64,000 bases of DNA, taken from contig JAIRKZ010000149.1 in the NCBI GenBank assembly GCA_031259845.1, positions 1 through 64,000 of the forward strand, read 5' to 3'. Source of the DNA: Tannerellaceae bacterium. GTDB taxonomy: Bacteria > Bacteroidota > Bacteroidia > Bacteroidales > Tannerellaceae. Under the pieces are notes generated by a model that made no database searches, was not told the origin of the DNA, and saw only the letters and a list, made by a program, of their open reading frames with translations. Every line of letters starts with the position of its first letter. The first letter of the stretch is position 1. This document shows positions 18,684 to 28,083 of the stretch, piece after piece. The translations under genes and the position numbers were made by a program.

Positions 18684-21121
18684 CGGATATTAGCTATTGA
18701 GATAATGTCGGCAAATACGCCGGCGGCTGTTACGTCTTCGCCGGCTCCGTATCCTTTGATAATCATGGGATAGTCATTATACCGCTCGGTGGATATCATG
18801 ATGATGTTGTTGCTTCCTTCCAATTCGTAGAAAGGGTGGTGGCGGTCTACTTCCTGCAAGCCTACTTCACATTCGCCCCTTTCCATTTTGGCTACCAAAC
18901 GGATATGTTTCTTTTCAGCTTCCACACGCTTGCGCATCGCTTCAAATTCGGCATCCAGTTCTTTGATGTTTCTCCGGAAGTCGTCTAAAGAACCTTCAAA
19001 ATATTTTTCCGGGATAAACAGGTTTACTTTTACGTCTTTCTGTTCTATCTTATAACCGGCCTCGCGGGCCAGTATCACCAATTTGCGAATAACATCCTTA
19101 CCGCTCAAATCAATGCGGGGGTCGGGTTCGGCATAGTTGGCTTCTTTGGCCATTTGTATCGCCCGGCTGAAAGGAATATCTGCACTCAGGGTGTTGAAAA
19201 TAAAATTAAGCGTACCCGACAGTACAGCTTCCAGTCTTAATATATGGTCGCCACTGTTTATCAGGTCGTTCATTGTATTAATGATAGGAAGCCCGGCGCC
19301 TACATTTGTTTCGAATAAGAATTTTACGTCCCGTTGGCGGGCTGTATCTTTCAGGTTTGTATAGTTGTTGTAAGACGATGAGGCCGCCATTTTATTAGCC
19401 GCTACTACGGAGATATTATTCTTCAGCAGTTCGGAATATATTTCGGCTATTTCGGGACTGGCCGTGCAATCTACAAATACGGAATTGAAAATATTCATTT
19501 TCAGTATCTCGTCACACAAATACCGGGGCGAACTGTCTTCTCCTTTTTCTTTCAATTCGCGGATGCAGGTATCCAGGTTCAAGCCTTGCCGGGAAAGGAG
19601 TAATTTTTTTGAATTAGCGATACCTACCACCCGCAGTTTAAGGCTGTTCTGTTCCATCAACGTAGCCTGCTGGTTGCGGATTTGTTCCAATAACTTTTTG
19701 CCTACCGTACCAATCCCTACCAGAAAGAGGTTTAATACTTTATATTCCGAAAGAAAAAACGAATCGTGAATAGAGTTTAACGCTTTCCGTAAATATTCAT
19801 GCTTGATAACGAACGATATATTCGTTTCCGAGGCGCCTTGTGCACAAGCTATCACACTGATACCGGCCCTGCCCAGCGTACCGAACAGCTTTCCTGCAAT
19901 ACCCGGCGTCCGTTTCATATTTTCGCCTACAATCGCTACGGTAGCCAGGTCTTTCTCGGCTGTAATATCATCTATTTCGCCCTGTGCGCGTTCAATGGCA
20001 AACGTTTCATTCAATACGGCTACCGATAAATCGGCGTCGGCATTGCGGACGGCAAAGGTTGTATTGTTTTCCGAACTTGCCTGGGATACCATAAACACGC
20101 TGATGCCATTCTTTGCCAATGTTTTGAATATACGGTAATTCACTCCGATAATGCCTACCATGCCCAAACCCTGTACGGTGACAAGGCAGGTATCGTTAAT
20201 AGAAGAAATCCCTTTAATGATTGATTTTGCCTCCCCGTTGCTACGCTCTTTAGATATGTAGGTTCCGGGAGCTTCAGGATTGAAGGTGTTTCGTATGAGA
20301 ATAGGTATATTCTTATGATAAACAGGATAAATGGTGGGCGGATAAATTACTTTCGCTCCGAAATTACACAGCTCCATAGCCTCGGTAAAGCTAAGCCTGT
20401 CTATTACATAGGCCGAACTGATAATGCGCGGGTCGGCTGTCATAAAACCGTCTACGTCTGTCCATATTTCCAGTATCGAAGCGTCGAGCGCCGTTGCCAG
20501 GATAGCCGCCGTATAATCCGAACCTCCGCGTCCCAGGTTGGTTACCTCTCCGTTTTCTTTGCTTGAAGAGATAAATCCCGGCACTAAAGAGACGTTAGGC
20601 AGCGGGGTAAACGTTTCTTTTATCAACTCATTCGTCAACTCAAAGTCTACCATGTGTTTGTTAAACTGCTTGAACGTTTTGATAAATTTGCGCGAATCGA
20701 ACAGTTGGGCGTCTTTAATAACATTCGATATGATGAGGGAAGAAATACGTTCGCCATAACTTACAATCGCATCAGACGTCTTGGGCGACAGGTCATTAAT
20801 AAGATAGATACCTTTATATATATTGGATAGTTCGTCGAGCAGACGCATCACCTGCTCCTGCACTTCCATTCGCAAGGTATCGCCGGGGATAACGCCTTCT
20901 ATTACATCCAGGTGCCGGGAGATTATTTCGGATAATTCTTTTTCGTAAGCCATATCGCCTTTTGAGGCCATCAGGGAGGTGTTAATCAATTTATCGGTTA
21001 TTCCGCCCAGCGCTGAAACGATTACTACTACAGGCTCTTCAATAGCCTCTGCTATTTTCTTTACGTTTAAAATGCTTTCTACGGAACCTACGGACGTTCC
21101 GCCGAATTTCAATACTTTCAT
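18680..21121 (-). CDS. thrA: bifunctional aspartate kinase/homoserine dehydrogenase I
   Basis: MKVLKFGGTSVGS N-terminus, ACT-region GVNYRIFKTLAKNGISVFMVSQASSENN and C-terminal homoserine dehydrogenase LFLVGIGTVGKKLLEQI...ANKMAA. Confidence 0.96.
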   Translation of the reverse strand: MKVLKFGGTSVGSVESILNVKKIAEAIEEPVVVIVSALGGITDKLINTSLMASKGDMAYEKELSEIISRHLDVIEGVIPGDTLRMEVQEQVMRLLDELSNIYKGIYLINDLSPKTSDAIVSYGERISSLIISNVIKDAQLFDSRKFIKTFKQFNKHMVDFELTNELIKETFTPLPNVSLVPGFISSSKENGEVTNLGRGGSDYTAAILATALDASILEIWTDVDGFMTADPRIISSAYVIDRLSFTEAMELCNFGAKVIYPPTIYPVYHKNIPILIRNTFNPEAPGTYISKERSNGEAKSIIKGISSINDTCLVTVQGLGMVGIIGVNYRIFKTLAKNGISVFMVSQASSENNTTFAVRNADADLSVAVLNETFAIERAQGEIDDITAEKDLATVAIVGENMKRTPGIAGKLFGTLGRAGISVIACAQGASETNISFVIKHEYLRKALNSIHDSFFLSEYKVLNLFLVGIGTVGKKLLEQIRNQQATLMEQNSLKLRVVGIANSKKLLLSRQGLNLDTCIRELKEKGEDSSPRYLCDEILKMNIFNSVFVDCTASPEIAEIYSELLKNNISVVAANKMAASSSYNNYTNLKDTARQRDVKFLFETNVGAGLPIINTMNDLINSGDHILRLEAVLSGTLNFIFNTLSADIPFSRAIQMAKEANYAEPDPRIDLSGKDVIRKLVILAREAGYKIEQKDVKVNLFIPEKYFEGSLDDFRRNIKELDAEFEAMRKRVEAEKKHIRLVAKMERGECEVGLQEVDRHHPFYELEGSNNIIMISTERYNDYPMIIKGYGAGEDVTAAGVFADIISIANIR

Positions 21122-21235
21122 TGTATTTGTTTTAAAATGTATGTTGTTTGATAAAGAACCGGAATTTCCGGGATAAGAAAAAGAGATGCAATATCAGGGA
21201 ATTGCTACAACGCAGGGCGTGGCCTCCGCTATTGT

Positions 21236-21310
21236 TTATTTGTAGATTCTAACCCCCCAAGGGGTCGTTGTTAATGCCCACGTATAATATGCAAATACTG
21301 CATTTGTCAT
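21236..21310 (-). CDS. putative threonine operon leader peptide (24 aa)
   Basis: Reverse complement reads ATG ACA AAT GCA GTA TTT GCA TAT TAT ACG TGG GCA TTA ACA ACG ACC CCT TGG GGG GTT AGA ATC TAC AAA TAA = MTNAVFAYYTWALTTTPWGVRIYK*. It contains a Thr-Thr-Thr run and lies 114 bp upstream of thrA. Confidence 0.72.
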   Translation of the reverse strand: MTNAVFAYYTWALTTTPWGVRIYK

Positions 21311-21343
21311 AAAGTTCTTTCTTTTTTCTGGTTTATTACGGCA

Positions 21344-21374
21344 CAATATTACATATTATTTATTAAACGGCAAA
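21344..21374 (-). promoter_or_regulatory. candidate promoter of the thr operon leader
   Basis: On the minus strand TTTG-N19-TAATATTG, one mismatch from the Bacteroidetes TTTG/TAnnTTTG consensus; just upstream of the leader ATG. Confidence 0.6.
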
Positions 21375-21393
21375 AAATAGATCACTTTATTAA

Positions 21394-21831
21394 TTAATCA
21401 ACCGACCATTCTTTCATTTCGTACATGTCTTTATATTCTTCCCATTCGGGGTCGGCTTCCGTATAAATGGAGATAGGCAATAATTCAAACGGCGCTAATA
21501 TCTCGTTCAGCCGCTCGCCGAAAACGCGCACCGTACGGGTATAAAACACCCATATTTTTTCTCCGCCCCCGGTGTAAACGGCAGTCAGTATGGATAGTTT
21601 GTCTTTTTCCATCGCCTTCCGGATCGTTTCCTGTACCGCTTCCATCCGTTCGGCGTCGTGTCCGTTCGGCATACCTTTATCAGACGGCTCATACTTCCAG
21701 GTTATTTCAACCCGTTCCTTCAATTTGCCCGAGAGGATAAATTCGGCCAGCGAATCACGCCCCACGACGGTAACCAAGTCGCCCGCCCCATTGTCGGACA
21801 AAGCTGTAAACCATTCATTACTTAATTTCAT
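21394..21831 (-). CDS. DUF695 domain-containing protein
   Basis: KLSNEWFTAL...ITWKYEPSDKGMPNGHDAERMEAVQETI...WVFYTRTVRVFGERLNEIL; start set at MKLSNEW. Confidence 0.7.
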   Translation of the reverse strand: MKLSNEWFTALSDNGAGDLVTVVGRDSLAEFILSGKLKERVEITWKYEPSDKGMPNGHDAERMEAVQETIRKAMEKDKLSILTAVYTGGGEKIWVFYTRTVRVFGERLNEILAPFELLPISIYTEADPEWEEYKDMYEMKEWSVD

Positions 21832-22018
21832 ATCCCTTTCATAGATGATTGCCAAAGATACATATTATCTCGCCCAACACCATAACTCTACCTATGTTTA
21901 TACTCATTTTTTAACAACAAATACATTCCCATGTCGTAATGTTTTCCGTTCTAATAACTTTTGTCCTTCTTGTTCGCTTGTCAATGGAAGTAGATTGTAA
22001 AACGCTGTCACCTTTTAA

Positions 22019-22651
22019 TTATTTTATATACTCATCTTTGAGCATAGAATAATACAACCGATTGATATATTTCCCGTCCATATAAAAGAAGTCGCGTAAG
22101 GTTCCTTCGTAAGTGAAATTACATTTTCTAATAACACTTTGGGATGCGATATTACCTTCCTTATGACAAACTTGTACTTTATGAAAGTTTAATTTATTAA
22201 AGCTAAAATCTAAGATTGCTTTTACAGCCTCTGTTGCATATCCTTTACGGTGGAATTTACTACCCAAAGCATATTCAATCTCACAAAAATGGTTTTTGTG
22301 ATCTACAAGGAATATGGCAATTTGTCCAATACATATATTAGATTCTTTTTCTATAATAGCCCAGCGATAATAATCTGGTCTTTCATACGAATTGATATAT
22401 TTCTCTAATAGTTTTTTGACTTTCTCTGTTGTTGTATATGTTGGTTCTGAATAAAGTGACTGGATTTTAGGATCACTAACCCAATAGGTTAGCATATCGT
22501 TATTATCTGTATAATGAAAAACTCTGAGTATTAGTCTTTCCGTATTAATTGTTTGAGTTCCAAGATGAGTCAACATACTTCTTGTTTTAGCAATATTATT
22601 AAAATAGTTATTATTCGATGCAAATATAGTTATTTGTTTGTTCCTTATCAT
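22019..22651 (-). CDS. GNAT family N-acetyltransferase (RimJ/RimL-like)
   Basis: TERLILRVF, EIEYALGSKFHRKGYATEAVKAILDFSF and HKEGNIASQSVIRKCNFTYEG motifs. Confidence 0.88.
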   Translation of the reverse strand: MIRNKQITIFASNNNYFNNIAKTRSMLTHLGTQTINTERLILRVFHYTDNNDMLTYWVSDPKIQSLYSEPTYTTTEKVKKLLEKYINSYERPDYYRWAIIEKESNICIGQIAIFLVDHKNHFCEIEYALGSKFHRKGYATEAVKAILDFSFNKLNFHKVQVCHKEGNIASQSVIRKCNFTYEGTLRDFFYMDGKYINRLYYSMLKDEYIK

Positions 22652-23110
22652 CTTTTAAAAAGCATTCTGTTATTTTACCCCTCCCTGTTTCGCCGATTTG
22701 TACGCCATCCGGGATAACCTCTGAAAACACGCCGCATTAGGTGCTTACCTTTTGATAAAATGACATAAAAAGGATGATAGTACAAACTATATGTGCGCAA
22801 ATGAATCCTTCGCAGATGCAAAACAAAGCTAAAAACAACTGTTTGCTCAATAAAAACAGCAGGTAAAAACACTTGTTCCAGCGATATTTTGAGCCTTCGG
22901 AAGCCTCTTTTCCGGGCGCTTTCGAGCCTTCCGATTTTTCATTGCGATTTCAATGTTAACTTCCAAATATTTTTACTGTTTTTAACTAAATGTCGTTTGG
23001 TTAAGCTATAACTTCTTCTTATTCATGTAAGAAACTTTTTTTGTTTTATGATTTCCGGGATTAGTTCTGCCGGGCCTTATGATTTCACAGGTTTTCATCA
23101 TTAGCTCATC

Positions 23111-23376
23111 AAAGGCTATTAACCTGATTGAGGATAAACGTATATCCGTCCGGAACAGCGTTATGGATACGTACCGGATCATCCTGTTGTTTTATTGCCG
23201 GCATAATGAAGAAGTATCCGTTAGTTCCCAGTCGTTTAATCTTTCCACAATTGTGAGGCGAACGGCTCACCCGTGTGGGACGAACGGCTCACAAGGGTGG
23301 AACGGTCGCCCCACAATTGTGGAAAGATTAAACGGAGGCAATGAAAATATGAAATATCTATGAAGCAGTCAATAAA
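23111..23376. repeat. 22-bp-periodic CAC-N4-GTG palindrome array element, copy 1
   Basis: CAC-N4-GTG at 23246, 23268, 23290 and 23312 (exact 22-bp spacing). Flanks align without gaps to copy 2 at offset 31,614 from 23187 to about 23380. Outer boundaries approximate. Confidence 0.8.
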
Positions 23377-23676
23377 ATTATACGCCCTTAGCGAAACATA
23401 AACACCCACAACACGGAAAATTCCGATAATTTCGTCTGGGGTAAGCAGGCATATAATGCCAGTTGTTCTGAACCGGCCTTATCGCTTTTGCCGCGTTGAC
23501 CATTGACAACCATTTTATTTGCAAAGGAGAATCAATCCATAGACACAACCCTTTGCTACTCAATAAATAATACCAAATTTTCATCACAAACAACTTGCCT
23601 TTATCGGCTAAAATGTATATTTTTGACATGTTTTTCAAATAATATCTTGCCGATAACAGCAATTTATAAACTTTAA

Positions 23677-24239
23677 GATTGGTTCAGGGTAGGCGATTAT
23701 AAGAAACTGCCTAACGAAGCAGGGGGAATGGAAACTTGTCTACCCGAAGAAGTCCAAACTCAAATGAAAGACTTGTTGAATAGCTATCATTCCGAAAAAA
23801 ATAAAACGATTGAGGATGTTATTGACTTTCATTACAAATTTGAATGCCTGCATCCATTTCAGGATGGCAACGGGCGTGCAGGTCGCCTTATCATATTTAA
23901 AGAATGTCTGGCTAATAACATAGTACCATTTATTATTGATGAAGATTTTTTAATGGTATGGGGACACTGCACAGGTCTGTTGAAAAGAATATAATATCAA
24001 CCTTTGAACTAATTGAACAATTTGATACAGTCCATGAGATTTGCATTGATAATCTTGCTCAATTAGATGATGATATTTTGGAACAAGAATTAGAACCCAT
24101 TCCATTTAAACACCCTGTTGCCAACACCAAATATGAAGCATTATCGTGGTGTTTCAAGTATGAGATGTGGCACAGTGCAGAAATGGAAGCTATAAAATTA
24201 TCATTAGGACACCCTATTATCTGGATGAAAGACAATTAA
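23677..24239 (+). pseudogene. Fic-domain gene remnant (5' truncated, interrupted reading frame)
   Basis: DWFRVGDYKKLPNEAGG...FECLHPFQDGNGRAGRLIIFKECL (core HPFxDGNGRxGR) begins right after an in-frame stop at 23674-23676. The frame ends at 23994 while a protein-like reading frame continues offset in 23958-24239. Confidence 0.72.
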
Positions 24240-24395
24240 TATCGGATGCTGAACAATACTCGTATAGAGAAGGGGCAAAAATGCTGTTTCTTACGCTTTA
24301 CGATTCATCGTATCTTTGGCAGGATTCATTTTCTTTTTTAACAGGAAATCGTATCTTTGTACGGGGTTACATTATAATAGAACACACGTTACGTT

Positions 24396-24650
24396 ATGTT
24401 TAAATTTTTGTTCGTCATATTTTTCTTCATTATCCTGATGACTTTAATGTTGGGATTGTCTTTCCTTCGTACGCTTAAGCGTGTCTTGTTTGGCGAGAGT
24501 GAAAGCGAAAAGAAAGCCCGCCAGCGCCAGGCGGCCCAGCATGCGTCTAAACAGAAAAGCGCTAACCGGCAAGCGGCTGCATCGTCTAAAAAGAAAGTGT
24601 TTGGCAAGGATGAGGGTGAGTATGTGGATTATGAGGAAATAAAAGAGTAA
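24396..24650 (+). CDS. DUF4834-like small membrane protein
   Basis: N-terminal hydrophobic helix, LRTLKRVLFGESESEKKARQRQ and acidic C-terminus EGEYVDYEEIKE. Confidence 0.7.
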   Translation: MFKFLFVIFFFIILMTLMLGLSFLRTLKRVLFGESESEKKARQRQAAQHASKQKSANRQAAASSKKKVFGKDEGEYVDYEEIKE

Positions 24651-25091
24651 TCATCTGCGGTTACGGAAAAATGCAATCATCTCATTTGCACATTCGTCTG
24701 CCAGTATCCCCTTTTTTATAATTGCTTTGGGATGCAATGCGTAAGGGGCAAATTGCTGAAAACCTTTTTTATCATCCGGGGCGCCGTACACTAATGTACT
24801 TATCTGCGACCAACCAATAGCGCCGGCGCACATTACACAAGGTTCTACCGTTACATACAGCGTACAACCCGTAAGGTATTTAGCGCCTAATACGTTTGCG
24901 GCGGCAGTAATAGCAATCATTTCGGCATGGGCCGTAGGGTCGTTCAGGCATTCGGTTTGGTTATGGGCGCGGGCGATGATACGTCCGTCGCAAACAATTA
25001 CGGCGCCCACCGGCACTTCCCCTTCAGCCGCCGCCTGCCTTGCTTCTTCCAGCGCTTGCTCCATAAAATAGTTGTCACCCAGAGGATTCAT
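24651..25091 (-). CDS. tadA: tRNA-specific adenosine deaminase
   Basis: HAEM...PCVMCAGAIGWSQI deaminase zinc motifs and VPVGAVIVCDGRIIARAHNQTE. Confidence 0.92.
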   Translation of the reverse strand: MNPLGDNYFMEQALEEARQAAAEGEVPVGAVIVCDGRIIARAHNQTECLNDPTAHAEMIAITAAANVLGAKYLTGCTLYVTVEPCVMCAGAIGWSQISTLVYGAPDDKKGFQQFAPYALHPKAIIKKGILADECANEMIAFFRNRR

Positions 25092-25318
25092 CCGCGCATT
25101 TCACTTTCGTCAAACAGGGTAGGATAGTCTTCTTCCAGCGTGCGAAGTACATGGGTGAAGATAATTTCACGGAACCAGCGCGACTTGTTTTCAATTTTGT
25201 ATTTGGAAAAGTGGTTTAAAAGCGCTTTATGCTCATCGTTATTGAGCATAAACGTTATCCGGTGTACGCGAGGTAATTTAGGCTGGTCCGTCTTTTTTTG
25301 TTTCTTCTTTTTCTTCAT
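25088..25318 (-). CDS. small basic conserved hypothetical protein
   Basis: MKKKKKQKKTDQPKLPRVHRITFMLNNDEHKALLNHFSKYKIENKSRWFREIIF; ribbon-helix-helix/MobC-like character; overlaps the tadA start. Confidence 0.6.
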   Translation of the reverse strand: MKKKKKQKKTDQPKLPRVHRITFMLNNDEHKALLNHFSKYKIENKSRWFREIIFTHVLRTLEEDYPTLFDESEMRG

Positions 25319-25362
25319 GCTGCAAATATAAATGTGAAACCTTAAATAAAAAAGAAAAACCT

Positions 25363-25370
25363 TATATTTG
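25363..25370 (+). promoter_or_regulatory. candidate -7 element (TATATTTG) for the YraN gene
   Basis: TATATTTG 16 bp upstream of the ATG at 25387. Confidence 0.45.
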
Positions 25371-25386
25371 TGCAAATTATAAACAA

Positions 25387-25752
25387 ATGACAGACCGGAA
25401 TCTTATCGGAAAAGAAGGCGAGGAAGAAGCCCGTGATTGCCTTATCCAAAATGGTTACACAATTCTCCATACCAATTGGCGTTTCCACCATTATGAACTT
25501 GATATCGTAGCCACGAATGGGGATGAATTAGTTATCATCGAAGTAAAAACCCGTTCGGAAGGCTACCTGATTGCTCCCGAAGAAGCAATAGACAAAGGCA
25601 AGATAAAACGAATCGTATCGGCAGCGGATGCGTATGTACGTTATTTCAGGCGGAACCTGCCTGTACGGTTTGATATCATTACATTGATAAAAAGTGGCGC
25701 CGGGTATGAAATAGAACATATTGAAGACGCCTTTTACGCTCCCATCCGGTGA
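25387..25752 (+). CDS. YraN family protein (UPF0102)
   Basis: GKEGEEEARDCLIQNGYTILHTNWRFHHYELDIVATNGDELVIIEVKTRS. Confidence 0.93.
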   Translation: MTDRNLIGKEGEEEARDCLIQNGYTILHTNWRFHHYELDIVATNGDELVIIEVKTRSEGYLIAPEEAIDKGKIKRIVSAADAYVRYFRRNLPVRFDIITLIKSGAGYEIEHIEDAFYAPIR

Positions 25753-25882
25753 GATAATGAAAGGATACGAATCTGCCGGCGATTACGTAATGGTTAAAAA
25801 TGCTTACGAATGTATCGTAATCGGTTTGAATTTCGTATCTTGCGAACTTATCGCAGATACTAACCTGTTAAACCATCTTATT

Positions 25883-27091
25883 ATGACGACTCATGTAAAA
25901 TCTTTTCTGTTACCGGCAGCCATAGCCGTTTTGTTTGCCTGTAACGAAGCTCCGCAGGCGAATTACCTGGAGGATGCTCCCGTAGTTGCTGCCCGCACGC
26001 TACCGGACGGGGAAGAGTTCATTGAACTGAACCCCTCCCTGCTGAAAGACACGGTAATCTTCCCGTTAAGTTATTTTACGGAAGAACTGCAAATCATTAA
26101 ACTCGACGACCGGGATGAAGCGCTTGTCAACCCTTATAGGGTCTATATGTCGGAGAATTATTTTCTAACGCATGCATCGGAAACTACGCCCTGCAAGCTG
26201 TTCGACAAACAAGGCAGGTACCTCGCAGACATTGGCTCCTTCGGACAAGGCCCCGGAGAATACCGTTACCTTTACGCAGGGCAGATAGACGAGCCTGCCG
26301 GACGCATTTACCTGATGCCGTATGGCACGGAATCCCTCCTGGTGTACGACTTGGAAGGAAACGTATTACCCCCTGTCCCTTTGGCTTATAAAGCGCACAA
26401 ATCTCTATTCTTAGTCCGCGACAATGAAGTGTTGGTAATGGGCGAACCTCATCCTGATATTCCTTCCTTTATCTGGGTACAGGATTTGAAAGGCAATAAG
26501 CTTTACGATATCCCTTCTTCTCTTGATTTCCCCTTTGATTACAGTACGGAAGTACTCTCTTCCCTGAATGGGGATGCGATTGATTTCAGCCATTGGACCT
26601 GGACGCCCCGTGCAGATTCGCTCTACCATATTGATCTGGTAAAGAAGAAACTGATTCCCCGCTTTACAGCCAGTTTTAAAGGGGAGGCTCTTAAACCGCA
26701 CATGTATACGGAATGGCCGGGCTATTTCCTGGGGAGTACAAGTACGATTGTTACGGTTTCCATGATGGATGAGAGCGGAAACATGCAGATGCGAAAGGAA
26801 GGGGATGAACCTGCGTACTACATCGTGGATAAAAAAACGCTGAAAGGCGCCTATTTCGGGCTTGTGAATGACTTTTTGGGGGAAGAACGGTTTAACCAGC
26901 CTATCTTTCTCCGAAACGGATATTATTTGTCGTGTGTGGATCCCGGAGACTTGGAAGAACGCATCGAGAAAGCGCTTGCATCCGATCGCCTGTCAGATAA
27001 GATGCGGCAGAAACTCACCGAAGTGCAAGCGAATATGACGGCAAACGATAATAACTATATCCTGTACGCTAAACTGAAAGGCGCAGAGTAA
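25883..27091 (+). CDS. BF3164-like lipoprotein (6-bladed beta-propeller type)
   Basis: Lipobox AVLFACNEAP, CKLFDKQGRYLADIGSFGQGPGEYRYL typical of this family; start set at MTTHVKSFLL. Confidence 0.72.
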   Translation: MTTHVKSFLLPAAIAVLFACNEAPQANYLEDAPVVAARTLPDGEEFIELNPSLLKDTVIFPLSYFTEELQIIKLDDRDEALVNPYRVYMSENYFLTHASETTPCKLFDKQGRYLADIGSFGQGPGEYRYLYAGQIDEPAGRIYLMPYGTESLLVYDLEGNVLPPVPLAYKAHKSLFLVRDNEVLVMGEPHPDIPSFIWVQDLKGNKLYDIPSSLDFPFDYSTEVLSSLNGDAIDFSHWTWTPRADSLYHIDLVKKKLIPRFTASFKGEALKPHMYTEWPGYFLGSTSTIVTVSMMDESGNMQMRKEGDEPAYYIVDKKTLKGAYFGLVNDFLGEERFNQPIFLRNGYYLSCVDPGDLEERIEKALASDRLSDKMRQKLTEVQANMTANDNNYILYAKLKGAE

Positions 27092-27152
27092 GTTCAGGGC
27101 AAACGCACGAAAATAACGAACTTTTCCGATTTCAAACATAGAAACTTAATTC

Positions 27153-27208
27153 CTGTTTTCCTGTTTTCCTGTTTTCGTGTTTTCGTGTTTTCGTGTTTTC
27201 GTGTTTTT
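27153..27208. repeat. 8-bp tandem repeat, CTGTTTTC x3 then GTGTTTTC x3 plus one variant unit
   Basis: Direct reading: ctgttttc ctgttttc ctgttttc gtgttttc gtgttttc gtgttttc gtgttttt. Confidence 0.95.
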
Positions 27209-27452
27209 TCTGACGATTGTATGTTGCCCTCATCCCAAAACACCTTTTTTGCTCGCTAAAAAAACCTATTTTTAACGAGAGTTTCCATACTATCACCTTG
27301 AAAACCGATCCAATATTCATCCCATCCTACGGAAACGTCAGGCTCATACTTATGCCATTCGCCCGAGAAAAGCAGGATGCTGCTACCGGTAATGAATAAA
27401 ATTTATGCAGGCTCTTATATATTATTGCGAAAATACTAACTTTACCACTGCT

Positions 27453-28010
27453 ATGGATAATCTTATGATTGATAAGTTGAAATCTGGAGATGAAAGGGCA
27501 TTTGAATACATATACAATCAGTATTACGGATTGTTGTGTCGTTTTGCATACCAATTACTGGGCGATTCCCCTTTAGTTGAAGAAATAGTGGATGATGTTA
27601 TTTTCCACTTATGGGAATATCGCGCTGAAATTGAGATTGCTGTTTCCATTCGTGCTTATTTGTTACGTGCGGTACGTAATCGTTGCTTGAATAAATTGAA
27701 CGCCCAAGCAAGCACAGATGAAATTAATTTCTCTTCATTACCTTTTCCTGAAGGTGTTTTGGAAAAAATGCTAATGGACGACAGACATCCGTTGGGTTAT
27801 TTATTAGAACAGGAGTTAGAAAAAAAAATGTTAGATAGCATAGAGAAATTGCCTAAGGAGTGCCGGGCCGTTTTTAAGAAAAGTCGCTTTGAACAAAAAA
27901 CGTATGAAGAAATAGCATCCGAACTGAAAATTTCATTGAACACAGTTAAATACCACATAAAGAATGCCTTATCTTCCCTTCATGCAACTATGGAGGAGTA
28001 CTTTAAATAA
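27453..28010 (+). CDS. RNA polymerase sigma-70 factor, ECF subfamily
   Basis: ERAFEYIYNQYYGLLCRFAYQLL, VDDVIFHLWEYR, TYEEIASELKISLNTVKYHIKNAL; typical PUL-linked ECF sigma. Confidence 0.92.
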   Translation: MDNLMIDKLKSGDERAFEYIYNQYYGLLCRFAYQLLGDSPLVEEIVDDVIFHLWEYRAEIEIAVSIRAYLLRAVRNRCLNKLNAQASTDEINFSSLPFPEGVLEKMLMDDRHPLGYLLEQELEKKMLDSIEKLPKECRAVFKKSRFEQKTYEEIASELKISLNTVKYHIKNALSSLHATMEEYFK

Positions 28011-28083
28011 AAAAAGATATTTTTTAGACTACCCGCTTTCTTCATTTTTTTGTCTATTATAATAAGGCCTGTTATAAGAACGT

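Noticed and set aside
23246-23321. CRISPR-like regular spacing of short palindromes
   Set aside because: The recurring unit is only CAC-N4-GTG (10 bp) with 12-bp spacers, there are four units, and no cas gene is in the window; treated as a periodic repeat instead.
23079-23363. 94-aa ORF overlapping repeat copy 1
   Set aside because: It is a reading-frame by-product of the structured repeat; 22-bp periodicity is not a multiple of three and copy 2 does not preserve the frame.
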